Assembly (NCBI GenBank): GCA_030452365.1 | Contig: JAKDMK010000004.1 | Span: 1-19,687, forward strand | Direction: 5' to 3' | DNA length: 19,687 nucleotides | Source: Nitrococcus sp. | Lineage (GTDB): Bacteria; Pseudomonadota; Gammaproteobacteria; Nitrococcales; Nitrococcaceae | Shown: piece after piece, positions 1 through 5,864 of the stretch | Layout of the letters: each line of letters opens with the position of its first letter | Position numbering within the stretch: the stretch's first letter is position 1 | Made by a program: the position numbers and the translations under genes | Notes under the pieces: model-generated | Seen by the model: only the letters and a program-made list of their open reading frames with translations | Told to the model about the DNA's origin: nothing | Database searches by the model: none

Positions 1-38
1 GCCGCACGCAGTCGCAGTACGCGGGATCCACCGACTGG

Positions 39-73
39 ATTCTGCGACTCCGCCTGACGGCTCCGCGCAGAAT
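39..73. repeat. REP-like palindromic repeat
   Basis: ATTCTGCG (39-46) and CGCAGAAT (66-73) are exact inverted complements and enclose 19 bases rich in CTCCG. The arrangement, a palindrome in which CTGCG and CTCCGC motifs alternate, is that of dispersed extragenic palindromes in many proteobacterial genomes. Only one copy is visible here, so calling it dispersed is inference. Confidence 0.5.
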
Positions 74-318
74 GACAGTATGGAAAAGTCATCCTGCTTA
101 GAAGGGGCGCGAGAAGTTACGCCGCCGTCTACGTTGTACACCCATGGTCCAAATTATGGGGACCACTTTCGCAAGAGATGCGTTCCTGCCTAATTCTTCC
201 CGTCGATGGGGTCCTGTAAAACCCATAAGCAGCCGAAGGTCAGCCTATCTGCCACGGCAAGTTGCGGCGTGATCGGATTGAGTCCGGGTGCAGGGATGCG
301 CTTTTCGAAAGCTTCTCA

Positions 319-459
319 CTAGGCTTGTTTAGCTTTGCCGAGGAAGCCTTTCTCCAAAGCAGCAGCCATACTTGGCAACAGCGCCGTTAGCGCAAAATAA
401 GGATCTTCGTCACAGACGCTTGTCCAAGCCCCGCGCCATGGTGGTAGAATTGAGTTAAA
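319..459 (-). pseudogene. Possible 3' remnant of an unknown gene
   Basis: A minus-strand frame stays open for 46 codons before a TAG at 321-319. Its translation ends ...PYFALTALLPSMAAALEKGF followed by LGKAKQA, which has a normal amino acid balance. It is closed upstream by another TAG (462-460) and has no good start or Shine-Dalgarno site, so it cannot be an intact gene. I do not recognise the family. It could be the tail of a decayed gene or chance; low certainty. Confidence 0.15.
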
Positions 460-481
460 CTACAAACCTTGTATTGAGGAA

Positions 482-510
482 TTGAGAAAGACGGGTGCGA
501 CCTATATACT
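482..510 (+). promoter_or_regulatory. Sigma70 promoter of the H-NS-family gene
   Basis: A -35 hexamer TTGAGA (482-487) and a -10 hexamer TATACT (505-510) are separated by exactly 17 bp. Each is one base off or close to consensus. Transcription would start near 517, leaving about 42 bases of leader before the ATG at 559. Confidence 0.7.
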
Positions 511-558
511 ATGTTTAAGAGTGTTCAATTCGCCTAACTTCATTAGTTGAGGAACGTG

Positions 559-879
559 ATGAATCTATCGAAATATGCCATTAAGGATCTGGAGCGGCTC
601 AAGAAGGACATCGATAAAGAAATCGGTTCGCGTCGCAAGCATGAGGAAAAGCAGGCACGTGACGAGCTCAAGGAGGTGGCAGCGAAATACGGGTTCACCC
701 TGAATGAGTTGCTGAGCGGTGCATCCATGCCCAAGGGCGGGTCACAACGAAAGCAACCGGATAAATTTCGCCACCCTGATGACCCGAGCAAGACATGGAC
801 TGGTCGCGGCCGTAAACCGAACTGGGTTAAAGCATGGGAAGCTGCGGGATCCTCGATCAACGATTTGACTGCCGCATGA
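559..879 (+). CDS. H-NS family nucleoid-associated DNA-binding protein
   Basis: The 106-residue product has the two-part H-NS layout. Residues about 5-45 are a charged coiled-coil (LERLKKDIDKEIGSRRKHEE) for oligomerisation, and the C-terminal part carries the signature KFRHPDDPSKTWTGRGRKP, with the TWTGRGRKPNW core that inserts into the minor groove of AT-rich DNA. Such proteins silence AT-rich or foreign genes and compact the nucleoid. I chose the ATG at 559 because GAGG at 549-552 sits six bases upstream; an in-frame TTG at 547 would overlap that site. It is the only plus-strand protein gene in the window, is monocistronic, and lies between repeat-bearing non-coding stretches. The family is secure; its regulon cannot be told from here. 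Confidence 0.88.
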   Translation: MNLSKYAIKDLERLKKDIDKEIGSRRKHEEKQARDELKEVAAKYGFTLNELLSGASMPKGGSQRKQPDKFRHPDDPSKTWTGRGRKPNWVKAWEAAGSSINDLTAA

Positions 880-1029
880 TGTACGCAAGGAGTCAATTCG
901 AATTTCAGATATGACACTCAGCGAGGGGTTGCCAATAGGACTCTCTCACCGTCAGCCATAACGATCTGTATGCGTGGCGATTGCCCGAGGAAGTAGGCAA
1001 TCCATTGACGATCGTGTGCAACGGCAGGA

Positions 1030-1044
1030 GGCATGTCGCATGCC
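1030..1044. repeat. Short perfect inverted repeat
   Basis: GGCATG (1030-1035) and CATGCC (1039-1044) form a perfect 6-bp stem around TCG. It is the first of three hairpins within 150 bp. Confidence 0.5.
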
Positions 1045-1108
1045 GGTCCCTTGCGCAGGTCGAGGTTCGCCCAATCGGCGCCGCTGCGCATGGGAGCTGT
1101 CACGTGCT

Positions 1109-1141
1109 GCTCGCGCGCCATGTCTTTCTTGGCGCGCGAGC
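1109..1141. repeat. 12-bp perfect inverted repeat
   Basis: GCTCGCGCGCCA (1109-1120) and TGGCGCGCGAGC (1130-1141) are perfect complements around the 9-base loop TGTCTTTCT. It is one of the longest perfect stems in the window and almost entirely G/C. It might stop converging transcription from the H-NS-like gene and yggS, but it has no U-tract on either strand. Confidence 0.7.
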
Positions 1142-1154
1142 GTGAGCTTGGACA

Positions 1155-1173
1155 CCTGCCTACCGCAGGCAGG
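1155..1173. repeat. 7-bp palindromic repeat, CCTGCCT-type
   Basis: CCTGCCT (1155-1161) pairs with AGGCAGG (1167-1173) around ACCGC. Palindromes built on CCTGCC/GGCAGG are common intergenic repeats in environmental bacterial genomes; that statement is general knowledge and only one copy is seen here. Confidence 0.55.
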
Positions 1174-1261
1174 GACAGATCGCCGCGGTGCATGGCGCGT
1201 TAGTGTCATTGCCATCGGCCGAGCTGCCATGAACGGCGGCTAACCCCTCCTAATAGTATGA

Positions 1262-1984
1262 TCACACGGGGCCTGACAGCGGGCGCGGCCCGAAGAGGGC
1301 CTGACCGAGCCGAACGACAGTCGCACCCTCCTCGATGGCGATCTCAAAATCTCCCGACATGCCCATAGAGAGTTCATCAAGCGCGACGGTAGGTGGGGCC
1401 GTGTCGCGGAGTTGATCACGCAGTATTCTTAGCGCGCTGAAGCAAGCCCGAACCCGGAGGGTGCCCGGCTCAAACACCGCGAGGGTCATAAGACCGCGCA
1501 CCCGCAGCGCCGAAAACGCAGGCAGCTCGCGCATAAACGCAGCCACGGAATCGGGCGCGAGGCCGAATTTGCTCGCCTCGCCGGAGGTGTTGACCTGCAC
1601 GAGCACATCAAGCCCACGCCCCTCGATTTGCAAACGACGTTCGAGCGCCGCGGCGAGCCGCAGGCTGTCCAGGGCCTGAAACTCGCGTGCGATGCGGGCC
1701 GCGTACTTGGCTTTGTTGGTCTGCAGATGGCCTATTATGCTCCAGCTGAGCGGCAGATCCGCGAGCTGCTCCGCCTTGGTGTGCGCCTCCTGAATCTTGT
1801 TCTCGCCGAACTCGGTGAGACCGGCCGCAAAGGCCTCTCGCAGCCGCTCGGTTGCCACTGTCTTGCTCACCGGCAACAACCGCACCTCACCCGGCGCGCG
1901 ACCGACCCGCGCGCAGGCTTCAGCGATGCGCCGACGCACATCGTCGAAACTTCGTCGGATAAGGAAAGTATTGGTACTGTTCAT
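1262..1984 (-). CDS. yggS: YggS/PROSC family pyridoxal phosphate homeostasis protein
   Basis: The 240-residue protein is of normal length for the family, a single TIM-barrel like the N-terminal domain of alanine racemase that binds PLP without known catalysis and buffers free PLP. The PLP lysine is K41 in LLPVSKT. Other family motifs are FGENKIQE (about 59-66), GHLQTNKAKY (about 89-98), VQVNTSGE, KFGL, RGLMT and the C-terminal LSMGMSGDFEIAI with a following EGATVVRLG. The ATG at 1984 starts a sequence that aligns with the usual N-terminus, but its Shine-Dalgarno is weak and a 13-base palindrome (1986-1998) touches the start. It lies 70 bases after glgC and may be the last gene of that group. 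In many proteobacteria yggS is beside pilT or proC; that is not the case here. Confidence 0.93.
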   Translation of the reverse strand: MNSTNTFLIRRSFDDVRRRIAEACARVGRAPGEVRLLPVSKTVATERLREAFAAGLTEFGENKIQEAHTKAEQLADLPLSWSIIGHLQTNKAKYAARIAREFQALDSLRLAAALERRLQIEGRGLDVLVQVNTSGEASKFGLAPDSVAAFMRELPAFSALRVRGLMTLAVFEPGTLRVRACFSALRILRDQLRDTAPPTVALDELSMGMSGDFEIAIEEGATVVRLGQALFGPRPLSGPV

Positions 1985-1985
1985 A

Positions 1986-1998
1986 GCGCTTTAAGCGC
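1986..1998. repeat. Palindrome abutting the yggS start codon
   Basis: GCGCTT and AAGCGC form a perfect 6-bp inverted repeat around a single T. It ends two bases before the ATG of yggS, where the Shine-Dalgarno would normally be, so it could be an operator or reduce translation start. Confidence 0.4.
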
Positions 1999-2054
1999 AG
2001 TAGCGTCGGCGCCAGCTACTCAGGTTATCGTCGCCATCGGGTGACCCCAGCCAC

Positions 2055-3323
2055 TCAGCGCACGTGCGCTACCTCCTGCCCAAGCATCTCGGCCGTGACA
2101 AGCACTACGCCCTTGGGCGAGACGAAGAAGCGCTCTCGGTCGACCGCAGCGTCCTCGCCGATAATGGTCCCGCTGGGGATGCGACAGCCCTCGTCAACTA
2201 CGCAGCGCCGGATTCGGCAGCCCTCACCCACCACCACATCGGGCAGGATGATCGCGTCGCGCACCTTCGCCCTTGGCAGCACCACGACCTGCGAGAACAG
2301 CAACGAGTGGTGCACCTGCGCCCCCTGAATAATATTGCCGCCCGATACCATGGAGTCGATGGCCACCCCGCGGCGGCCGGCGTCATCGATGAACTTAGCT
2401 GGTGGCAGCTGCGCCTGGTAGGTCCAGATGGGACGCTCCTGATCATAGAGGTCGAGCTCTGGGCCCTTGCCGATCAGCTCCAGGTTGGCTTCGAAGAAGG
2501 CATCCACCGTTCCCACATCGCGCCAATAGGGCTGCCCCCCATTTTTGGAATCGGCGAAGGGGTAGGCAATTACCTTGTCGCGGGCAATGGTGGCGGGAAT
2601 CACATCACGCCCGAAATCTCGGGAAGAGTCGCTGCTCTCGGCATCCGCGCGCAGCTGCTCGAAGAGATACTCCCGATCGAATACGTAGATCCCCATAGAG
2701 ACCAGCGCGGTACCCGGCTTGCCTGGCACCGGATTCAGCTCCTGCGGCTTCTCGGTGAAGCCGAGCACCCGTCCGCTCTCGTCCACCGTCATCACACCGA
2801 ACGCCTGCGCCCGCTCCCGCGCCATCTCCACACAGCTCACTGTCATATCCGCAGCACGCTCCACGTGTAGGGCGATCATAGGACCGTAATCCATCTTGTA
2901 GACTTGGTCTCCGGCCAGAATCAGGACGTAACGCGGCCGATGCGCCTTGATAATGTCAATGTTTTGGTGAATCGCATCGGCGGTGCCGGCAAACCACAGC
3001 GGTTTGTCCAGGCGTTGCTGGGCGGGAATGATCTCCACGAACTCTCCGAATTCACCGCGCAGGAAACCCCAGCCGCGTTGAACATGCTGAATCAACGAGT
3101 GCGCCTTGTACTGGGTGATGATCTGGATCCGGCGAATACCGGAGTTGACGCAGTTCGACAGCGGAAAGTCGATCAGCCGGAACTTGCCGCCGAAGGGTAT
3201 AGCCGGCTTAGTGCGCCAATCGGTCAGGTTCGCCAGACGCCCGCCGCGGCCACCGGCGAGAATAATGGCTAGCGTGTCACGGGTGAGACGGCTGACGAAG
3301 CGTGGATTACGCTCGAAACTCAT
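2055..3323 (-). CDS. glgC: Glucose-1-phosphate adenylyltransferase (ADP-glucose pyrophosphorylase)
   Basis: Makes ADP-glucose from ATP and glucose-1-phosphate, the committed step of bacterial glycogen synthesis. The 422-residue length is typical. The N-terminal nucleotidyltransferase domain shows [10 protein letters not shown] (21-30), [20 protein letters not shown] with the effector-site lysine K39, the metal aspartate in [12 protein letters not shown] (D139), and FTEKP with the glucose-1-phosphate lysine K192. The C-terminal part (about 310-422) is a left-handed beta-helix of hexapeptides. One detail: the usual WYxGTADA reads WFAGTADA, so the tyrosine near the ATP site is F111. It starts 45 bases after the DUF2064 gene and probably shares its transcript. 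GGAG lies 11 bases before the ATG. No glycogen synthase or branching enzyme gene is in the window. Confidence 0.96.
   Translation of the reverse strand: MSFERNPRFVSRLTRDTLAIILAGGRGGRLANLTDWRTKPAIPFGGKFRLIDFPLSNCVNSGIRRIQIITQYKAHSLIQHVQRGWGFLRGEFGEFVEIIPAQQRLDKPLWFAGTADAIHQNIDIIKAHRPRYVLILAGDQVYKMDYGPMIALHVERAADMTVSCVEMARERAQAFGVMTVDESGRVLGFTEKPQELNPVPGKPGTALVSMGIYVFDREYLFEQLRADAESSDSSRDFGRDVIPATIARDKVIAYPFADSKNGGQPYWRDVGTVDAFFEANLELIGKGPELDLYDQERPIWTYQAQLPPAKFIDDAGRRGVAIDSMVSGGNIIQGAQVHHSLLFSQVVVLPRAKVRDAIILPDVVVGEGCRIRRCVVDEGCRIPSGTIIGEDAAVDRERFFVSPKGVVLVTAEMLGQEVAHVR
2057..2070. repeat. 14-bp perfect palindrome at the glgC stop
   Basis: AGCGCACGTGCGCT is a perfect self-complementary sequence covering the last codons and part of the stop of glgC. 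It lacks a loop and a T-tract, so it is not a standard terminator. Confidence 0.4.
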
Positions 3324-3368
3324 GATGGGATCCGCTCCCTCGAAGGCTCTGGCGTCGCATTTGTGGGG

Positions 3369-4070
3369 CTACCTGCCTGTCGCCGCCAGGGTAGGATACT
3401 TTGCCGCGACGCCAGTGCCAAATGCCGTTGCGCATTGCCGCCGCAGGCGCGTCAGGTCGCTCGGGCAATCGATATCAAAGCTCAACGGCAACGTTACCCA
3501 GCGCAGACCCAACCGGCGCAGCCGCTTGCGGGTCGCTGCCATCACCTCGGCTCCTCCCCAGGGTATGGCCTGAAACAGCATCGGCTGCGGCCGACGCAAC
3601 CCAACAAGGACATACCCGCCATCCTCGGCTGGGCCGAACACGGCATCCGCGTCATCGGCGAGCCAGTCGAAGGCTTGCCGCAATTGCCACGCTGCCAGTG
3701 CGGCACAATCGCCGCCGATGATAGCCGCGAATGGCGCCGTACGCAGAGTCCAGCGCAACGCCCGATGCATGCGTTGCCCCAGATCGCCCGCCATTTGAAC
3801 CCGTAGAGCCAATCCATGCTCGCGGGCACGGGCGGCGAGCCACGGGTGTGCGCGACCAGGGGTCACCCAGAGCTCCACCGGCGCGGCCCGCGCGTACACC
3901 GCCGTTGCCAACGTGCGCCGAAGCAGCTGTTGATAAAGCATCGCCGCACCTTGCCGGCCATACATCCTTGTCAGCCGCGTCTTGACCCGACCCGCCACTG
4001 GTGCCTTGGCAAAAACCAGCAACCGCGCAGCCGGATGGCGTACGCCAGCGCTTGCGACTCGCATGGTCAT
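3369..4070 (-). CDS. DUF2064 / TIGR04282-type transferase (CofC/MobA-like)
   Basis: A 233-residue nucleotidyltransferase-fold protein of the family called rSAM/selenodomain-associated transferase 1, now often annotated as arsenosugar biosynthesis glycosyltransferase. Visible motifs are [13 protein letters not shown] (21-33), the metal-binding-like IIGGDCAAL (117-125), [13 protein letters not shown] (146-158) and FDIDCPSDL (198-206). The first of these is the P-loop-like segment for nucleotide binding in CofC/MobA relatives. I chose the ATG at 4070 because it overlaps the TGA of the upstream gene as ATGA, a coupling arrangement; a start at 4169 would bury 103 bases in that gene and add a low-complexity extension. 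Substrate is unknown. Pairing with the TIGR04283 protein is a hallmark of the family; an association with glgC is not. Confidence 0.85.
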   Translation of the reverse strand: MTMRVASAGVRHPAARLLVFAKAPVAGRVKTRLTRMYGRQGAAMLYQQLLRRTLATAVYARAAPVELWVTPGRAHPWLAARAREHGLALRVQMAGDLGQRMHRALRWTLRTAPFAAIIGGDCAALAAWQLRQAFDWLADDADAVFGPAEDGGYVLVGLRRPQPMLFQAIPWGGAEVMAATRKRLRRLGLRWVTLPLSFDIDCPSDLTRLRRQCATAFGTGVAAKYPTLAATGR

Positions 4071-4774
4071 AACAGACGCCGGCGGACCGGCCGTGATGCC
4101 TGCCGCTCGTAGAGACGATGCAGCGCTCGCGGAGCGGCGCCGAGGAAATAGGCGAGGCGCAGACACCACATCAGGATAATCGTAGACCAGATTCCATGGC
4201 GCTCCCAGCGCCGAGCGGAGGTTATCAGCGGACCGGGCAGACAGGCTGGATTCCCGCGCCGCTTCAGCCGCCGTGACAACGCCACGTCCTCCATCAGCGG
4301 CTGGTCCGGATATCCACCAAGCGTTTCAAAGAGGGCGCGGTCCACGAACAGCCCTTGGTCTCCGGTAACGATGCCGCTTAGGCAGGAACGCCGATTCATC
4401 GCCCAGGCTACTACGTGCAACAGCGGTGATCGCCCTGCCAATCGCACATTAAATCGCCCCCAATAATCGCCGCGTGCCCGTGCGCCATCTATTTGATCCA
4501 GGGCATCCGCCGGAGCCAGCGTATCGGCGTGCAAAAACCACAACACCGCACCTGTCGCGGTCATCGCACCGGCATTCATCTGCCGCGCCCGACCTTGAGG
4601 CGCAACCAGCACCCGGTCGGCGAATGCCGCCGCAACGGCCCGCGTCTCATCCCGACTGCCACCGTCGACCACGATCACCTCGTGTCCGCTCTCCCGGAAC
4701 GGCTGCAGCCGGCGCAGCGTTGCAGCGATGGTTGCGGCCTCATCTAGGGCCGGAATAATGATGGAGATTATCAC
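4067..4774 (-). CDS. TIGR04283-type family 2 glycosyltransferase
   Basis: A 235-residue GT-A glycosyltransferase of the rSAM/selenodomain-associated transferase 2 group. It opens with the GT2 sheet ISIIIPALDEAATI (3-16), followed by VIVVDGGSRDET (33-44), the family mark GRARQMNAGA (61-70), WFLHADT (79-85) with the DxD-like HAD, WGRFNV (105-110), GDQGLFV (138-144) and GGYPDQPLMEDVALSRRL (153-170). A hydrophobic stretch at about 198-213 may sit on the membrane. Translation appears to begin at GTG (4774). The product is probably membrane-side and transfers a sugar, but donor and acceptor are unknown; 'arsenosugar' in database names is an association. It is the first gene of the minus-strand group and its promoter must share the 88-base gap with that of the tRNA. 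Confidence 0.88.
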   Translation of the reverse strand: MIISIIIPALDEAATIAATLRRLQPFRESGHEVIVVDGGSRDETRAVAAAFADRVLVAPQGRARQMNAGAMTATGAVLWFLHADTLAPADALDQIDGARARGDYWGRFNVRLAGRSPLLHVVAWAMNRRSCLSGIVTGDQGLFVDRALFETLGGYPDQPLMEDVALSRRLKRRGNPACLPGPLITSARRWERHGIWSTIILMWCLRLAYFLGAAPRALHRLYERQASRPVRRRLL

Positions 4775-4813
4775 TGGGAACCACTCAAAGTGCGTTCACA
4801 TGGCAATAGCTCT

Positions 4814-4836
4814 ACTGGTACTCGCGGAGCACCAGT
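4814..4836. repeat. Hairpin over the tRNA-Ala promoter
   Basis: ACTGGT (4814-4819) pairs with ACCAGT (4831-4836), and inside it CTC (4821-4823) pairs with GAG (4827-4829), with one A/C mismatch and loop GCG. It ends on the T of the extended -10 TG, so it occupies the spacer and -35 zone of the tRNA promoter and the divergent glycosyltransferase upstream region. Confidence 0.5.
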
Positions 4837-4844
4837 GCTACACT
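4836..4844 (+). promoter_or_regulatory. Extended -10 promoter of tRNA-Ala
   Basis: TGCTACACT combines the extended -10 dinucleotide TG with a -10 hexamer TACACT (4839-4844). A GC-rich stretch TTCGCGCCG follows, like the discriminator of stringently controlled stable RNA promoters. I find no good -35 hexamer, which an extended -10 can make unnecessary. A start near 4851 would give a short 5' leader. Confidence 0.5.
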
Positions 4845-4862
4845 TCGCGCCGAAAACTGCGA

Positions 4863-4938
4863 GGGGCCGTAGCTCAGTTGGGAGAGCGCGACATTCGCAT
4901 TGTCGAGGTCAGGGGTTCGACTCCCCTCGGCTCCACCA
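4863..4938 (+). tRNA. tRNA-Ala, anticodon CGC
   Basis: The 76 bases fold as a complete cloverleaf. The acceptor stem is GGGGCCG/CGGCTCC (4863-4869 with 4928-4934). The D arm is GCTC...GAGC, the anticodon stem CGACA/TGTCG surrounds the loop TTCGCAT, and the T arm is AGGGG TTCGACT CCCCT. The anticodon at 4896-4898 is CGC, which reads the alanine codon GCG. The third acceptor pair is G:T (G3:U70 in RNA), the main identity signal for alanyl-tRNA synthetase, so the alanine call rests on two independent signs. The 3' CCA is encoded (4936-4938). It is a single gene, divergent from the glycosyltransferase gene. Confidence 0.97.
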
Positions 4939-5010
4939 TAGATTCTGTTAGATCAATAACCTAAATGGCAATCTCGGGGCGGGGTAACCGGTCGGCGCGC
5001 ATTTGTGCTA

Positions 5011-5035
5011 TCCGGTCTTGAGCGAGTAGACCGGA
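5011..5035. repeat. 8-bp inverted repeat downstream of the tRNA
   Basis: TCCGGTCT (5011-5018) and AGACCGGA (5028-5035) are perfect complements around a 9-base loop. Neither side has a T-run. It lies about 70 bases past the tRNA and may act in 3' processing or factor-dependent termination; otherwise the gap between the tRNA and the next terminator shows nothing. Confidence 0.45.
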
Positions 5036-5084
5036 GAGATCGCTGCGCCGGCGTTCAGCGCTACGCACCATTGCCCGGCATACC

Positions 5085-5112
5085 AAAGAAAAGGGGCGCT
5101 TAATAGCGCCCC
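5085..5112 (-). terminator. Intrinsic terminator of the EF-hand gene
   Basis: On the minus strand GGGGCGCT (5112-5105) pairs perfectly with AGCGCCCC (5100-5093) around a 4-base loop and runs into TTTTCTTT (5092-5085). It begins 17 bases after the stop codon. On the plus strand no T-tract follows, so it works in one direction. Confidence 0.88.
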
Positions 5113-5129
5113 TCGCGTAGGAGCCTACG

Positions 5130-5435
5130 TCAGTCGGGGTAAGTCACAGGGTCAGTCTCAGGCAAACGGGGGCTCCTCTCCTGTATTATCGTGGTCTCGA
5201 ATCGAGAGAACTCCGCTTGGTCGAGCTTTCCGTTAATGTCATTATCGAAACGGCTGAAATGTTCGACTAGCATCGAATAGGCGCCTGCCTCCTGCTGGCT
5301 AATGTGCCCGTCCTTGTCCTGGTCCATCCCATTGAAGCTGGGCGTGTGCATTGCTCCCGCACTTCCCGGGATCGCCACGGCGAGCACGCCAGAGAACATA
5401 GCAATCATCACAGTTGTTATCCACTTCGCGTTCAT
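5130..5435 (-). CDS. Secreted EF-hand calcium-binding protein
   Basis: A 101-residue protein with a signal peptide and two EF-hands. The N-terminus MNAKWITT followed by a hydrophobic core (about 8-22) ends in SAGA, giving a signal peptidase I site after A28. Loop 1 is DQDKDGHISQQE (38-49) and loop 2 DNDINGKLDQAE (64-75); both have the 1, 3, 5, 6, 8 and 12 positions of a canonical calcium loop and are separated as in a normal EF pair. The tail (about 85-101) is proline- and acid-rich. I chose the ATG at 5435 for the signal peptide and a perfect AGGAGGT seven bases upstream; in-frame starts farther up would lose this. The gene is alone between its own terminator and a leader hairpin. It presumably binds calcium in the periplasm; no partner is evident. 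Confidence 0.85.
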   Translation of the reverse strand: MNAKWITTVMIAMFSGVLAVAIPGSAGAMHTPSFNGMDQDKDGHISQQEAGAYSMLVEHFSRFDNDINGKLDQAEFSRFETTIIQERSPRLPETDPVTYPD

Positions 5436-5442
5436 CGCTACC

Positions 5443-5459
5443 ACCTCCTGCTTGGAGGT
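5443..5459 (-). promoter_or_regulatory. Shine-Dalgarno-sequestering hairpin of the EF-hand gene
   Basis: In the leader, ACCTCC (5459-5454) and GGAGGT (5448-5443) form a perfect 6-bp stem with loop AAGCA. The 3' arm is the Shine-Dalgarno itself, seven bases before the ATG at 5435, and the 5' arm is a full anti-SD. Closing it would block ribosome binding. Confidence 0.6.
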
Positions 5460-5819
5460 CAATTTCGCTACGGATGGTGAATTCTGGCCTCTTATCCGAG
5501 TTTCGAACAAGAGCCAGGCCCGATAGTCCACACCGTTGAATTACCTGGATTGACCAGGATCTGTTGAGACACCCTCTGGACAATGGCATTCATCGCCATT
5601 CGGACCTTTAGTCAACAGAGACCGGCGCTTAGTTCCCTCTCCAGAGCCCGTGGATCGCGGAGGAGCAGAGTTACGTTAGTTGTCACCGGGTAAGCGCTGG
5701 CACAGCAACATGATTACCGCCGAGGAGGCGTAAGTCGCCCAACTCGGGGCTTATCGTCGGTGGGTCCTTGTGGGTCTTGCATGGATTCATTACCGGCAGG
5801 CGCAGGCGAAGATATGAAA
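5460..5819. other. Gap between EF-hand and ComEA-type genes
   Basis: No gene is supported here. It should hold the EF-hand gene's promoter: on the minus strand TTGACT (5615-5610) is a good -35 but the facing -10 region is poor. An inverted repeat AATGGC/GCCATT (5582-5600, loop of 7) sits where the -10 would be, so it could be an operator. Short open frames in this stretch show no family features. Confidence 0.45.
5582..5600. repeat. Inverted repeat, possible operator of the EF-hand gene
   Basis: AATGGC (5582-5587) and GCCATT (5595-5600) are perfect complements spaced by 7 bases, centred about 156 bases before the EF-hand start and just downstream of a TTGACT -35-like element. Confidence 0.35.
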
Positions 5820-5840
5820 AGGCCGCGTAAGACGCGGCCT
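5816..5840 (-). terminator. Intrinsic terminator of the ComEA-type gene
   Basis: On the minus strand GGCCGCGT (5839-5832) pairs perfectly with ACGCGGCC (5828-5821) around a 3-base loop, with an extra A:T pair, and is followed by TTTTC. It starts 25 bases after the stop codon at 5865. Confidence 0.88.
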
Positions 5841-5864
5841 GTTCAACGGGATCGAGTACCGATC

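Larger units (their letters stand above)
1..481. other. Gene-free left flank (to the hns-like promoter)
   Basis: No reading frame here looks like a complete protein gene on either strand. The stretch holds a REP-like palindrome at 39-73 and one short minus-strand open stretch (319-459) that reads like protein but lacks a start. The rest shows nothing I can name. Together with the repeat-rich stretch after the H-NS-like gene it makes that gene an island between non-coding DNA. Confidence 0.6.
880..1261. other. Non-coding stretch rich in inverted repeats
   Basis: This stretch separates the H-NS-like gene from the convergent yggS. Short open frames exist on both strands but none has family features or ribosome-binding signals. 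It contains the 10-bp palindrome AATTCGAATT (895-904) just after the H-NS stop, and three strong inverted repeats at 1030-1044, 1109-1141 and 1155-1173. No T-rich tail follows any of them, so none is a textbook intrinsic terminator. Confidence 0.55.

Noticed and set aside
895..904. AATTCGAATT palindrome right after the H-NS-like stop
   Set aside because: Ten bases without loop or T-tract; too short to claim a terminator or operator.
918..1230. Overlapping minus-strand frames after the H-NS-like gene, one ending IQIVMADGERVLLATPR
   Set aside because: Two frames compete over the same bases, both run through the hairpin cluster, and neither has a ribosome-binding site or a recognisable domain.
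2064..2870. Long plus-strand frame opposite glgC
   Set aside because: Shadow of the strongly supported glgC; its translation is histidine- and arginine-rich without domain motifs.
5415..5428. TTATCCACT, close to a DnaA box
   Set aside because: A single copy inside the EF-hand coding sequence; no cluster and no A/T-rich unwinding region, so no origin.
5706..5732. Plus-strand MITAEEA followed by a stop, like the end of an EF-hand loop
   Set aside because: Only a few codons, stops close upstream and no calcium-binding aspartates before it; chance is more likely than a second EF-hand remnant.
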